Shown here: positions 1-8,608 of the stretch, piece by piece
Layout of the letters: every line of letters starts with the position of its first letter
Position numbering within the stretch: the first letter of the stretch is position 1
Position numbers and translations under genes: made by a program
The notes under the pieces: model-generated
What the model was told of the DNA's origin: nothing
What the model saw: only the letters and a program-made list of their open reading frames with translations
The model's database searches: none
Assembly: GCF_000230995.2 (NCBI RefSeq)
Contig: NC_019973.1
Location: 4,416,001 to 4,480,000 of the forward strand
From: Mesorhizobium australicum WSM2073
GTDB lineage: Bacteria > Pseudomonadota > Alphaproteobacteria > Rhizobiales > Rhizobiaceae
DNA: 64,000 bases
Direction of reading: 5' to 3'

Positions 1-1638
1 CGCGCCGTGCCGGAAGCGCTTCGCACGCTGGGCTATTCCGAGAGCCAGATCGCCGAGATCGAGGCCTATGCCGTCGGCCACGGCAATCTCAACCAGGCGC
101 CGGCCGTCAACCCCGGCTCGCTCAAGGCCAAGGGCTTCACCGACGACAAGATCGCGGCGCTCAACGCGGCGCTGAAGTCGGCCTTCGACATCAAGTTCGT
201 CTTCAACCAGTGGACGCTCGGCGCCGACTGGGTGAAGGAGACCTTCGGTTTCACCGACGAGCAGCTCAACGACTTCTCGTTCGAAATGCTGCCGGCACTG
301 GGTTTCTCCAGGAAGGACATCGAGGCCGCCAACATCCATGTCTGCGGTGCGATGACGCTGGAAGGCGCGCCCTTCCTCAAGGCCGAACACCTCCCCGTGT
401 TCGACTGCGCCAGCCCCTGCGGCAAGATCGGCAAGCGCTCGCTGTCGATCAACAGCCATATCCAGATGATGGCGGCGGCGCAGCCCTTCATTTCCGGCGC
501 CATTTCCAAGACCATCAACATGCCGAACGACGCGACGGTGGAGGACGCCAAGAGCGCCTACATGCTGTCGTGGAAGCTGGCGCTGAAGGCAAACGCGCTC
601 TACCGCGACGGCTCGAAGCTGTCGCAGCCGCTCAATGCCTCGCTGCTCGCCGATGGCGAGGAGGATGAGGATGATGCGGTCGAGCAGCTGATCCAGGCAC
701 CGGCGGCGGCGCGCGCGGCGCAGATCACCGAGCGCATCGTCGAACGCATCATCGAACGCGTGTCGCGCGAGCAGGAAAAGCTGCCCGGCCGCCGCAAGGG
801 TTATACGCAGAAGGCCAAGATCGGCGGCAACACCATCTTCCTGCGCACCGGCGAATATGACGATGGGCGTCTCGGCGAGATCTTCATCGACATGAACAAG
901 GAGGGTGCCACCCTGCGTGGCCTTCTCAACAACTTCGCCATCGCGATCTCGCTTGGCCTGCAGTATGGCGTGCCGCTCGACGAATATGTGCACGCCTTCA
1001 CCTTCACCAAGTTCGAACCGGCCGGCATGGTCATCGGCAACGATGCCATCAAGAGCGCGACGTCGATCCTCGACTATGTGTTCCGTGAGCTGGCCATTTC
1101 GTATCTCGGCCGCAACGATCTCGCCCATGTCGACCAGTCGGATTTCTCCAACACCGCACTCGGCCGTGGCATCAGCGAAGGCAAGACCGACGCCGTCTCC
1201 AAGGGTCTGACCCGCGGTTCGCCGGTGAAGCTGGTCTCGAGGGCAGGCGAGCCGAAGGGCTTTGCCGGCTCCGGCACCCCTGCCCGCTCGGCGCCGACAG
1301 CCTTCTCCGGCTCCAACGTGCTGGCGCTGAAGCCCGCAACCGACGAGGCGGTCGCCTACAAGCGCGACTATGAGGAGCGGGCTAGGGAATTGGCGGAAGA
1401 CATCGCCTTCGAGGAAGCGGCCTCCGATGCCTCGACCGATACCACCGCGGCGCTGTTCACCGACACGGCGGCCCATGAAGCGGCCGAAGCGAAGAAACTC
1501 GCCGCCGACCGCCGCGCCAAGTCGCTGCTGCAGGGCTACACCGGCAATTCCTGCTCCGAGTGCCAGAACTTTACGATGGTAAGGAACGGGACTTGCGAGA
1601 AATGCGATACTTGCGGTGCCACGAGCGGGTGCAGCTGA
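1..1638 (+). CDS. nrdJ: Vitamin B12-dependent ribonucleoside-diphosphate reductase, C-terminal part (5' end outside window)
   Basis: Class II ribonucleotide reductase, which reduces ribonucleotides to deoxyribonucleotides using adenosylcobalamin. About 545 codons are present and the frame is open to base 1, so the gene starts upstream; the GTG at base 7 is internal. The first third reads as the end of the reductase barrel. After an acidic linker (residues about 218-226) and an Arg/Glu-rich stretch comes a TSCPD-type domain (about residues 265-375, with '[20 protein letters not shown]'). The extreme C-terminus is Cys-rich ([13 protein letters not shown]), as expected for the redox-active tail that re-reduces the active site. 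It stands alone and is followed by hairpins. Family assignment is firm; only the missing N-terminus limits it. Confidence 0.95.
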   Translation, partial: RAVPEALRTLGYSESQIAEIEAYAVGHGNLNQAPAVNPGSLKAKGFTDDKIAALNAALKSAFDIKFVFNQWTLGADWVKETFGFTDEQLNDFSFEMLPALGFSRKDIEAANIHVCGAMTLEGAPFLKAEHLPVFDCASPCGKIGKRSLSINSHIQMMAAAQPFISGAISKTINMPNDATVEDAKSAYMLSWKLALKANALYRDGSKLSQPLNASLLADGEEDEDDAVEQLIQAPAAARAAQITERIVERIIERVSREQEKLPGRRKGYTQKAKIGGNTIFLRTGEYDDGRLGEIFIDMNKEGATLRGLLNNFAIAISLGLQYGVPLDEYVHAFTFTKFEPAGMVIGNDAIKSATSILDYVFRELAISYLGRNDLAHVDQSDFSNTALGRGISEGKTDAVSKGLTRGSPVKLVSRAGEPKGFAGSGTPARSAPTAFSGSNVLALKPATDEAVAYKRDYEERARELAEDIAFEEAASDASTDTTAALFTDTAAHEAAEAKKLAADRRAKSLLQGYTGNSCSECQNFTMVRNGTCEKCDTCGATSGCS

Positions 1639-1662
1639 GGAAAAACTTAAACCGTAACATCA

Positions 1663-1688
1663 TCGGCCCGGTCATAAGATCGGGCCGA
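1663..1688 (+). terminator. Hairpin 25 bp after nrdJ
   Basis: An 8-bp perfect stem (TCGGCCCG at 1663-1670 with CGGGCCGA at 1681-1688) closes a 10-base loop just after the nrdJ stop. There is no long T tract, so it may be a weak terminator or an mRNA 3' stabiliser. Confidence 0.45.
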
Positions 1689-1756
1689 AATGGCAAAGGG
1701 AACAAAAAGGGTACAACGCATAAGGATGTCTTTATGTGACATCCTCCGAAAACACC

Positions 1757-1782
1757 AAGGCCGACCCTCACGGGTCGGCCTT
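1757..1782 (+). terminator. Strong GC-rich hairpin downstream of nrdJ
   Basis: Perfect 11-bp stem AAGGCCGACCC / GGGTCGGCCTT around a 4-base loop. Only a short T run follows on the plus strand; read on the minus strand it is followed by TTGGTGTTTT. It probably ends nrdJ read-through or a short transcript from the preceding 120 bases, which also hold a second hairpin at 1723-1745. Confidence 0.55.
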
Positions 1783-1909
1783 GAATACCGCGAATAAGCC
1801 GAAGCTGACGCGGGGCGAAGAGACCTGACGACCTCTCCTGTAGCAAGGTCACCATATGGGGAGTCGGGGCTTGGAGTCGAGGTAGCTGAGGCAACACGGG
1901 ACACAGAAA

Positions 1910-2563
1910 ATGTCTACATTTGGAACGTCAGCTTATCTGAAATTGATCTCCCTTAATCCGAAGCCGCAACGCACCGAATTGCGAAAAAGACTCTCTCCGA
2001 GCGATACCTCTTATGACTTTCATCGATCGCTACGCCTTCATGCCAATCGGTTGCTCGCAAAGGGGGAAAGCACAGAGAGTGTGCTCGAATCCGTAGGTCG
2101 CATAGCAAAACTGCCAGAACGAACTTCCGTCCAAGCGGGCCTCGCAGCCCTCTTAAATTGGCGCGCTTCTCATCCCTCAAAACTTTTTGAAATTAGAAGC
2201 CACATTTACACCAGCCCAAACGACATCTTCAAAATCGGCTTCTCGGCGGATTTTGGGACAGTGATCGATGGTAGGCGATGCGCCGTTCACCTCTGGAACA
2301 CAAAGAATCCTCCCCTTTCAAAGAGATTGACGATTGGAACTCTCTCTTTGCTCAAGCAAAGCTACCAAGACATAGATAATCTTGTCGTGTTGTCACTGCT
2401 CGACTCCCAGCTTTTATGGTCAGTTGAGGATCCTCGATACACAGCTATTGGACACAACATCGCACTACGGATCGAAGAAGTCATCTTGAGTGTCGAGGGA
2501 GAATTGCGCACGCCCACTAAGGATCGGCGAACTCCGCCTGCTCCTCCATATCCGTTGGCATGA
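1910..2563 (+). CDS. Hypothetical protein, AT-richer orphan
   Basis: 217-residue protein that I do not recognise. No signal peptide or membrane segment is visible. It looks soluble, with a basic N-terminal half and a Pro-rich tail (TPPAPPYP). A central stretch (about residues 100-145, 'IYTSPNDIFKIGFSADFG' then 'VHLWNTKNPPLS') looks like a compact beta-rich domain. Codon use is clearly more AT-rich than the flanking genes (AAA, TTG, TCT, CTT frequent), which suggests recent acquisition. Only a weak ribosome site precedes the ATG. The region 1783-1909 upstream has imperfect inverted repeats but no gene I can support. Existence of the gene is likely; function is unknown. Confidence 0.6.
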   Translation: MSTFGTSAYLKLISLNPKPQRTELRKRLSPSDTSYDFHRSLRLHANRLLAKGESTESVLESVGRIAKLPERTSVQAGLAALLNWRASHPSKLFEIRSHIYTSPNDIFKIGFSADFGTVIDGRRCAVHLWNTKNPPLSKRLTIGTLSLLKQSYQDIDNLVVLSLLDSQLLWSVEDPRYTAIGHNIALRIEEVILSVEGELRTPTKDRRTPPAPPYPLA

Positions 2564-2577
2564 CTGATCACCACGAG

Positions 2578-2605
2578 CCCCTTCTCCCTCATTGTGGGAG
2601 AGGGG
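2578..2605. repeat. Palindromic CCCCTTCTCCC/GGGAGAGGGG element
   Basis: A near-perfect inverted repeat with one bulged T and a 7-base loop lies between the orphan gene and the hicB remnant. It resembles the CTTCTCCCCG-type palindromes seen at 37779, 62597 and 62690 in this window. Confidence 0.6.
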
Positions 2606-2662
2606 CGGCGCCTGGGACATTGAACAGCATCCTCAAGCAGACCTGTCTAAAGGAGTGATAAG

Positions 2663-2868
2663 ATGCGCTACGCGGTCGTGTTTGAAAAAGCAGAAATAAT
2701 TTTTTCCGCTTATGTGCCGGACCTGCCCGGCTGCATCGCGACCGGTGCGACTGTTCCTGAGGTGGAACCGAGATTCGTGACGCCTTATGCTTTCATATCG
2801 AAGGTTTGCGAGCCGATGGGCTGGATGTGCCCAACGGTGTCAGTCTCGCGGAATATGCGGAGGCATAG
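2663..2868 (+). pseudogene. hicB: HicB-type antitoxin gene with a frameshift
   Basis: The first about 35 codons read as a typical HicB N-terminus ('FSAYVPDLPGCIATGATV'). After GTG-GAA at 2762-2767 the frame breaks. The rest of a HicB domain continues in another frame from 2770 (EIRDALCFHIEGLRADGL, then VPNGVSLAEYAEA) and stops with TAG at 2866-2868. Two bases (CC, 2768-2769) stand where one three-base codon is expected, so one base appears lost. Unshifted it would be about 68 residues, the normal length. A good AGGAG site precedes the ATG. No hicA toxin gene is visible upstream, so this looks like a decayed orphan. A sequencing error is the alternative. Confidence 0.8.
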
Positions 2869-2906
2869 AAAACCACCGCCGTCCACTCGATCTCAGCAGC
2901 TACCCC

Positions 2907-3527
2907 CTACGGCAACACCCGCAGCGTCTGCTCATCAAACAACGGCTCATCCTGGCCCACGCGGACGAACAGCACCTTCCGCCCCTCACCCGCCGGTACC
3001 TCGAAATACTGGATACCGTCAGGCATTTCGCCCCAGTCGCCGCAGGGCGGGTCGGGGACCTCGTCAGGGTCGGCCCGCGCCTTCAGCTCTTTCGCATAAG
3101 CGGCGTCGGGACTGAATGTGTAGCGTTTGACGCCGGCGGGCACGGTGCCCTCCGTGTAAGGCGCGAGCACGCAGCGGGCGCTGACGGCCTTGTCGGTCTT
3201 TTCCAGGAACAGACGCCGCATGGCAGCCTCTGCGGTTTCGCCAGGCTGGATGTCGAGCACCTCGACAAGCGGATCTGGCGCACCGCCATCGCTGTATTTG
3301 ATGGCGAGCGCATTGCCGACAAACTCGAAATGGATCTGGCGAAAGCCGAAATCGCAGCGCTGCGCCCATGCGACCAGACCGATCGTCCTGTCTGTCAGTT
3401 TTTCCCAGACGCATTTGTCGATCGGCGGCCGCGATGGTGCCGGCTCCTCCGCGCGCGCCCCGGCAGATACCGTCACGAACGCGAACAGGGCGCAGGTCCA
3501 GACGATCGATCTCATGGCGCTATTCAT
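2907..3527 (-). CDS. Exported protein of unknown function
   Basis: 206 residues with a clear signal peptide (about residues 1-26, ending SAGARA-EE), so probably periplasmic. Several Cys residues (C39, C58 and later pairs) could form disulfides. I recognise no named domain. The ATG overlaps the stop codon of the gene at 3520-4041 by 8 bases, and an alternative ATG lies 12 bases inside, so the two small exported proteins are probably co-translated. Function unknown. Confidence 0.7.
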   Translation of the reverse strand: MNSAMRSIVWTCALFAFVTVSAGARAEEPAPSRPPIDKCVWEKLTDRTIGLVAWAQRCDFGFRQIHFEFVGNALAIKYSDGGAPDPLVEVLDIQPGETAEAAMRRLFLEKTDKAVSARCVLAPYTEGTVPAGVKRYTFSPDAAYAKELKARADPDEVPDPPCGDWGEMPDGIQYFEVPAGEGRKVLFVRVGQDEPLFDEQTLRVLP

Positions 3528-4041
3528 CGCTGCATCCCGTCAAAGTGAAGGCATCCCATGCCCAGCCATCCGGATTGGCATTGGCGAAATCGGCCCATTC
3601 GGTGAAAGCCGCGCCGAAATCCGGCAACAGCAACCCTTTCGGCGCCGGTGTCGCTTCGTGCGAATTCAGCTGCTCGGCGCCGCCTCCGGTCAGGGCATAG
3701 ACCTGCCCGTCCCATATCCGGCAAAGCCCGCTGTCGTCTTGCAGACCCGCTTCGCGGTCGTCGTCGGTGCAGGGGTGGCGGATGGTACCGAGCGGAAACG
3801 AGTTCTTGCCGTTGGTCCAGGTAATATCGGCCGGCAGGCTTATGCCGGTATGAGGCACGGCCAGCGAGAACACCTGCGTCGTCAGTGCCGCCGGTTCGTT
3901 GCCCAGCGGCCGGAATTGCATGACCGCGCCCGAGCGTGGCTCCTGATAGGTGGCGTGGCTCAAGAGGCATTCCTTGGCGCTCGCCGCTTGCATGAGCCCG
4001 AGCGAACCCAGGGCAACGAAGGCCAGTTTGCGAATGATCAT
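3520..4041 (-). CDS. Small exported protein of unknown function
   Basis: 173 residues starting MIIRKLAFVALGSLG, with a signal peptide cleaved near ASA-KE (residue about 22). The open frame extends far upstream, but only the ATG at 4041 gives a sensible signal sequence. The mature part is about 150 residues with several Cys (C25, C91, C107, C170) and a Trp/Asp-rich C-terminus. It is first in a two-gene unit with the overlapping exported protein downstream. No domain recognised. Confidence 0.65.
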   Translation of the reverse strand: MIIRKLAFVALGSLGLMQAASAKECLLSHATYQEPRSGAVMQFRPLGNEPAALTTQVFSLAVPHTGISLPADITWTNGKNSFPLGTIRHPCTDDDREAGLQDDSGLCRIWDGQVYALTGGGAEQLNSHEATPAPKGLLLPDFGAAFTEWADFANANPDGWAWDAFTLTGCSDE

Positions 4042-4224
4042 CGAAATCTCGGGCAATCTGTTGTGAAGCAAGGCCGGCTGCGTGCCGGGCCGCACAGTCG
4101 CATCATCCGTACAAAACCATAAGCGAAATCCGGAACCGCTGCGTTTATCGTGCCTCGATCGAAAACTTGCCCCACACAAACCCGCAATCTGTATGATCGA
4201 ACGCAGCGGCCCAGGAGACAAAAG

Positions 4225-4584
4225 ATGCGGCGTTTGGCACTGATCATAGCGATCTCCGCAACGGCGATTGTGCCGGCCGTTGCGGCAGCGCGCTATGTCG
4301 GGACGTGGTCCAGGGACAGGTTGAACTGCCATGCGACCGCCGACGTCCAGCGCCAGACTGTCTTCACTGTGGATCAGTCGGCCCTGTCGTTTCCCAACCT
4401 CGGCTGCGAGCACGCGATCTTTCGCAAAACCGCCATCGGCTGGGTGGTTCGCGCCAGCCAGTGCTACGGCGCGGACCCATCGCTCGACGAGCCATTTTCT
4501 CGCACCATCCATATCAAAATCGACGGCGCGACGGTGCGGTTGAGCTGGCGCGGATTCGACAGCGGACCTCTCGTGCGCTGCTGA
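4225..4584 (+). CDS. Small secreted protein of unknown function
   Basis: 119 residues. The start at 4225 (MRRLALIIAISATAIVPAV) gives a signal peptide ending near AVAAA. The mature about 98 residues contain 'YVGTWSRD' and four Cys, suggesting a small disulfide-bonded beta-barrel periplasmic protein. The longer frame from 4150 would add a basic, non-signal stretch and is less likely. It is divergent from the exported-protein pair at 2907-4041; the 183 bases between hold both promoters. Confidence 0.65.
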   Translation: MRRLALIIAISATAIVPAVAAARYVGTWSRDRLNCHATADVQRQTVFTVDQSALSFPNLGCEHAIFRKTAIGWVVRASQCYGADPSLDEPFSRTIHIKIDGATVRLSWRGFDSGPLVRC

Positions 4585-4596
4585 AAGCGGTGACAC

Positions 4597-5625
4597 TCAG
4601 ACCGATCCGACCAGCAAGGCCGCGCCGCCGAGAAAGCCTGCCGAGCAGACCCACAGCAGCCATAGCCCGCGCACCCGGCATTCGAGCACCGCCGAGGCGG
4701 GGTTGGCGGGGTCATAGCGAACGTCGACCTTGCTGCCCTCGACATAGCGCCGCGCCTGACCGCCGACGAGGCCGGGCAGCGAGGCCGTCACGCTGGCGCC
4801 GAAAGCGACGCGATCGGCGCTGTAGCGCTGTCCGGCGACACCATAGCTGTAGACGATGCGGGATTTGAACACCGTGCGCCAGGGCCGGTACCCACCGCCC
4901 TCAAACCGGTCGCGGGTCTTGATTGCCTGCAGGCCGGACGCATCGATACGGCCGGCAGCGGTCGGCCATGTTGCCGCTTGTCCGGCCATCGATCTTTGGG
5001 CAAAGCCCATGCGCAGCACAAAAAGCCCCATGAACAGCAGGAATGCCGCCGCACCGAGGTTCCGCGGCTTGGGCAGATGCGGCCCGATAGCCTCCAGCAC
5101 GCCACCGACCGAAAACACCAACACCAACGCACCGACCACGAGCCCCGCCGAAAGCTGGACCATGAACTTGAAGGCGCCGTCCGGCATGGTGCGCTCGATC
5201 ACGGCCTTGCCCGGGCTGGACGGGTCATAGAACACGGTTACCGCCGCGCCACGCGGAAACCGCGCAAGAGTTTCCGCGACTTCGAAATTTCCGAGGTTCT
5301 CCTGCACGCTGTAGTGCGAGCTTTGAAATGTCTTGCCGCCCACCTTGTACTCATAGGTGATGGCCGGAAAATTGCGGATTTCGGTCGAGGTGCTGCTCTC
5401 CGAGCCGGTACCCGAGCTTGTCACCTCGCGCGCCTCGACGCGCGACGAGACGATCTTTCCAGGCGTCGGCAACCAGCGGCTGGCCGCCTTGACCTCGAGC
5501 CATTTCAGGAAAGTGACGATCGACAGCATGCCGGCGACCGCGCAGGCAAAGCCGACCAACAGAAACTTGAGCTCCAACTCGTCCCCCCGACGACTAGAGT
5601 ACAGCAGCACGCATATAGACAGCAT
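4597..5625 (-). CDS. DUF3592 membrane protein with two repeats of the domain
   Basis: About 342 residues. An N-terminal membrane segment is followed by a soluble DUF3592-like domain ('WLPTPGKIVSSRVEAREV', 'ITYEYKVGGKTFQSSHY', 'VTVFYDPSSPGKAVIE'). Two central membrane segments follow, then a second copy ('ATWPTAAGRIDASG', 'IVYSYGVAGQRYSADRV', 'VDVRYDPANPASAVLE') and a last membrane segment. So it is an internal duplication of one DUF3592 unit. A TTG at 5577, preceded by a GGGGGGA site, would start the protein directly at its first membrane helix and is a serious alternative start. Function of the family is unknown. Confidence 0.75.
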   Translation of the reverse strand: MLSICVLLYSSRRGDELELKFLLVGFACAVAGMLSIVTFLKWLEVKAASRWLPTPGKIVSSRVEAREVTSSGTGSESSTSTEIRNFPAITYEYKVGGKTFQSSHYSVQENLGNFEVAETLARFPRGAAVTVFYDPSSPGKAVIERTMPDGAFKFMVQLSAGLVVGALVLVFSVGGVLEAIGPHLPKPRNLGAAAFLLFMGLFVLRMGFAQRSMAGQAATWPTAAGRIDASGLQAIKTRDRFEGGGYRPWRTVFKSRIVYSYGVAGQRYSADRVAFGASVTASLPGLVGGQARRYVEGSKVDVRYDPANPASAVLECRVRGLWLLWVCSAGFLGGAALLVGSV

Positions 5626-5719
5626 GGCGAGGGCAATGTCTCGTCTATTCGCAAGATCAGGAAATGATCGCTGGCAAGGTTCAATGCTGTCGCGTGGCCA
5701 TGGGAGCGGCGACCAGCCG

Positions 5720-6172
5720 CTATTCGGCATCGTCGATTGCCATGACGCGAACATAGCCCTCCAGCTGAAGGGCGCGATCCCGGATGATGTTGGTGGCGTC
5801 GGCTGCCTGCATGGGCACGTACATCGTGCCTTGCCTTGTTTCATAGAGGGCGCCCCGTGTCTTCGCCTCGCTGTCGCGGAAGGCCAGCCAGGCGCGTTGT
5901 GACAGACGAAGATTTTGCGCTGCCTGGCGCGGTAATTTGCGCAGGAGTGTCGCATAAGCGGCATTCATGCGGCGATCGTAGTCGCTTGATGCCGTCGCCT
6001 CGCAGTCGGTTTGGCCTGCTGTAGAGCCATTGGCTGGATCATCCAGGCAGCGGTCGAGCGTATCGGCGGTGGCGTCTTTCAGACCCGCGGCCATCGGGCT
6101 CGCGGGCAACAGCAATGTCAGCAGGCAGACCAGTGCCCCATCGAGCCGAAGCCTCACACCGATGTTCTCCAT
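5720..6172 (-). CDS. LprI/DUF1311-family periplasmic protein
   Basis: 150 residues with a signal peptide (to about ASPMAAG). The mature part has the lysozyme-inhibitor LprI N-terminal (DUF1311) pattern: two Cys (CLDDP and TDCEAT), a central 'DYDRRMNAAYATLLRKL', then 'LRLSQRAWLAFRDSEA'. Such proteins are periplasmic and some inhibit lysozyme; that activity here is inference. The ATG at 6172 has a strong GGAGG ribosome site, so the longer upstream frame is rejected. Confidence 0.8.
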   Translation of the reverse strand: MENIGVRLRLDGALVCLLTLLLPASPMAAGLKDATADTLDRCLDDPANGSTAGQTDCEATASSDYDRRMNAAYATLLRKLPRQAAQNLRLSQRAWLAFRDSEAKTRGALYETRQGTMYVPMQAADATNIIRDRALQLEGYVRVMAIDDAE

Positions 6173-6314
6173 CTTGCCTCCGAGGACGTATCCGAAGCAC
6201 GGTGGGAACCGCGCCAGGAACCGGTGGCCAATGCGGCGGGCCATCCGCACGATGACGTGATAAAAGGACGATCGATCCGATCGGACGGAGATCCAGGAGA
6301 CAACAGCCGGGACG

Positions 6315-6509
6315 ATGCGCATGAGCGAACAAACCGAAGATGACACCGATATACTGAACCAGCTCGCCTATGTCAGGGCCGATCCGACCCAGCACGACAC
6401 GCTGACCCTTCTCGCCATGATCGATGCCGCGATCGCCGAGATCATGGGCTTGAGGGCGCGGCTGCGGTTGAGCGAGGAAAAGAACGGCGGGAGCAACCGG
6501 TTCCAATAG
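6315..6509 (+). CDS. Small acidic/helical protein of unknown function
   Basis: 64 residues, no signal peptide, predicted mostly helical ('LLAMIDAAIAEIMGLRARLRL'), with an acidic N-terminus (EQTEDDTD). The second ATG at 6321 is an equally possible start. It is divergent from the LprI-like gene. Third positions of codons are GC-rich as in real genes here. Existence moderately supported; function unknown. Confidence 0.5.
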   Translation: MRMSEQTEDDTDILNQLAYVRADPTQHDTLTLLAMIDAAIAEIMGLRARLRLSEEKNGGSNRFQ

Positions 6510-6545
6510 GTGGACAGGACGAGCGCCGACGCGAAAGCATCGGTT

Positions 6546-7619
6546 CTAATCCGCGTCGGCCATCATGGCCCGACCTCCGCCGCCGGCCCAGGCGCGCCAT
6601 TGCCGCTCATCGCCATGGAAGACGTTGAGATCGATGCGGCCGGTTACGCCATGCGACAGGCCGGAGCCGGAATACTGCCAGAACAGCCATTTGCGATCGG
6701 GATAGACCTTTGACGGATGCCGGGCCACGGCGCGCAGCCAGAACGGGTAATCCGGGAATGCGCCCTGAAGGTTGTCGCGATAGAAATCGGGCGCCGTGTA
6801 GATGATCGGCCGCTGGCCGTAATGGCGCTCCAGCTTGTCCATGAACACCTGCATCTTCTCCAGGACCTTTTCGCGCGACGGGCGCCGCTGGCAGCTGGAG
6901 TCGCCGTTCCACTCGACGTCGATCACCGGCGGCAGCGCGCCGTCGACCTTCGGCACGTTGCGGATGAACCAGTCGGCCTGCTCGCCGGCGGTGCGGCACC
7001 AGTAGAAGAAATGATAGGCACCGCGCTTCAGGCCCGCCGCGTCGGCATCACGCCAGTTCTTCATAAACAGGGGGTCGAGGTGGTCGCCGCCGTCGGTCGC
7101 CTTGATGTAGGCGAAGTTGGCGCCCTGGGCGCGCAGCTTCTCCCAGTTGACGTTGCCTTGCCAGCGCGACACGTCCACCCCGTGCACGGCAAGGTGACGG
7201 GGCGACGAGCGGCCGAAATTGATCGGCTTGGCATCGCGGAAGCCATAACGCGTGACCGGGCCGGCCAGCATGGACGGTGCCGCCCGCGACAACAGCTTCG
7301 GCGGCGACACCAGGGCGGCCTCCTCGATCGGCGGCTCGACGCTGTCGGGCAGTTCGGGTGCGGGAAACGCCACCGTCTCTTCCTCGGCAAGGCCATAAGG
7401 CCGAGCGGTGGTATCCTCTGCCGCAACCTCAATCCGCTTGCGCGCCGCGTTTGCCCTGGCCACCGGAACGGACGCGATCGGCGCGCTTGGACGCACCACC
7501 GAACTGGTGACTTCATTGGACGGCTTCTGCATGTCGAGCGCATCCATACCCGATGTCGACGAACAGCCGGCAAGGCAGAGCGATGCGATCACGAAACTCA
7601 CGACGCCTGGTAACCGCAT
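6546..7619 (-). CDS. GH25-family lysozyme (muramidase), lipoprotein
   Basis: 357 residues. The signal peptide ends in a lipobox (LAGC, Cys19), so it is probably anchored in a membrane. A low-complexity linker (about residues 20-140) precedes a GH25 catalytic domain beginning 'HGVDVSRWQG' (Asp149). The catalytic Asp/Glu pair sits in 'PVIDVEWNG' (Asp234, Glu236), and the domain continues with 'RPIIYTAPDFY' and 'WLFWQYSGSG'. GH25 enzymes cleave the glycan strand of peptidoglycan between MurNAc and GlcNAc. In this host it is probably a cell-wall remodelling enzyme rather than a phage lysin, because no phage genes are near and it carries its own lipoprotein signal. Confidence 0.9.
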   Translation of the reverse strand: MRLPGVVSFVIASLCLAGCSSTSGMDALDMQKPSNEVTSSVVRPSAPIASVPVARANAARKRIEVAAEDTTARPYGLAEEETVAFPAPELPDSVEPPIEEAALVSPPKLLSRAAPSMLAGPVTRYGFRDAKPINFGRSSPRHLAVHGVDVSRWQGNVNWEKLRAQGANFAYIKATDGGDHLDPLFMKNWRDADAAGLKRGAYHFFYWCRTAGEQADWFIRNVPKVDGALPPVIDVEWNGDSSCQRRPSREKVLEKMQVFMDKLERHYGQRPIIYTAPDFYRDNLQGAFPDYPFWLRAVARHPSKVYPDRKWLFWQYSGSGLSHGVTGRIDLNVFHGDERQWRAWAGGGGRAMMADAD

Positions 7620-7951
7620 CTGGACCTGTACTCGAACACAACAGACCGAAGGCGACGGCCGACGGACAACCAGACGAGTTATGAACGAGAAATTACCAAT
7701 AAAGTTTGAATCAAGTTTTTTACCATGGCTGTGGCCGCGTTCTGACAGTCGTCGGCAGCGGCCCGGCCAAGCCTTGACAGGGCCATGATGTGGCTGTTGA
7801 GAACGGGGTGCGGCGCGGCGGCCCTGCCCGCGCCAAGGGCCGCAAGCTGCCGGTCGAGAATTATTACGGCTGGCTCGTCGACGGCAAGCTCGACGAACTC
7901 AGGATCTTGCTCGACAGGGCAGCTGAGGAACACTTTCAACACGGAGCTTGC
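7620..7951. other. Intergenic stretch with coding-like remnant
   Basis: Between the GH25 and DedA genes. The first about 170 bases hold only the divergent promoters, including AT-rich bases near 7690-7725. From about 7790 the DedA frame is open and uses GC-rich third positions ('LPVENYYGWLVDGKLDEL'), so it is either an N-terminal extension of DedA started at GTG 7790 or the remnant of another gene. Confidence 0.4.
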
Positions 7952-8596
7952 GTGCAGTCGTTCATCGACCAGAGCGTATGTTTCATCGAGAACCATCAGG
8001 CCTGGGCGGGTCTCGTGGTCGGATTGCTGGCCTTCGGCGAGTCGCTGGTGCTGGTCGGCATCCTGTTGCCTGGCACCACCGTGCTGATCATCGTCGGCGG
8101 GCTGGTGGGCGCCGGTATCGTCCAGCCCCTGCCCGTTCTCCTCGCCGCGACGCTCGGCGCGGCGCTTGGCGACACCATCTCCTATTTTCTCGGCAAATGG
8201 CTGGGGCGCGGCGTCGTCCACAAATGGCCGCTCAACCGTTATCGCCGCGAGATCGCCAGGGCGCGCCTGTTCTTCCATCGCTACGGTGTCGCCGCCGTTT
8301 TCGTCGGCCGCTTCTTCGGTCCGGTGCGTGCCACCGTGCCGCTGGTCGCCGGCATGATGGGCATGAACAGGCGACGCTTCCAGGTCGCCAATATCCTGTC
8401 GGCGATCATCTGGGCGCCGGTCGTGCTGTCGCCTGGATGGCTGGTGACGAAAGGAGCCGACAATCTGCCTGAACTCGACGCGACCAGCCTGTTCGGCCTG
8501 GCGGTGATCGCGGCCATGGTGGTGGCGATCATCGTCGCCGTGCTTGTCGTCAGACTGCGTGGCAGGCGCAATGCAGGGAGTGCGTCTCGCGATTGA
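7952..8596 (+). CDS. DedA-family (SNARE-associated) inner-membrane protein
   Basis: 214 residues from the GTG at 7952, which has an ACGGAG site upstream. Hydrophobic segments flank the family signature: 'GESLVLVGILLPGTTVLII' near residues 25-45, then 'AALGDTISYFLGKWLG', and 'FVGRFFGPVRATVPLVAGMM' around residue 115. DedA proteins are proton-coupled membrane proteins linked to lipid-carrier (undecaprenyl phosphate or phosphatidylethanolamine) flipping and envelope homeostasis; the substrate here cannot be read. The uppP gene lies about 2 kb downstream, the same lipid-carrier pathway, but not in an operon with it. Confidence 0.85.
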   Translation: MQSFIDQSVCFIENHQAWAGLVVGLLAFGESLVLVGILLPGTTVLIIVGGLVGAGIVQPLPVLLAATLGAALGDTISYFLGKWLGRGVVHKWPLNRYRREIARARLFFHRYGVAAVFVGRFFGPVRATVPLVAGMMGMNRRRFQVANILSAIIWAPVVLSPGWLVTKGADNLPELDATSLFGLAVIAAMVVAIIVAVLVVRLRGRRNAGSASRD

Positions 8597-8608
8597 AGGC
8601 GCCTTGCA

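Noticed and set aside
1571..1897. 108-codon minus-strand frame over the end of nrdJ
   Set aside because: Overlaps nrdJ and the hairpins; no ribosome site or family signal.
2787..3548. 253-codon plus-strand frame across the hicB remnant and the exported gene
   Set aside because: Antisense to 2907-3527, which has a real signal peptide.
6546..7619. GH25 lysozyme as a phage lysin marking a prophage
   Set aside because: It has a lipoprotein signal and no holin, capsid or tail gene is near.
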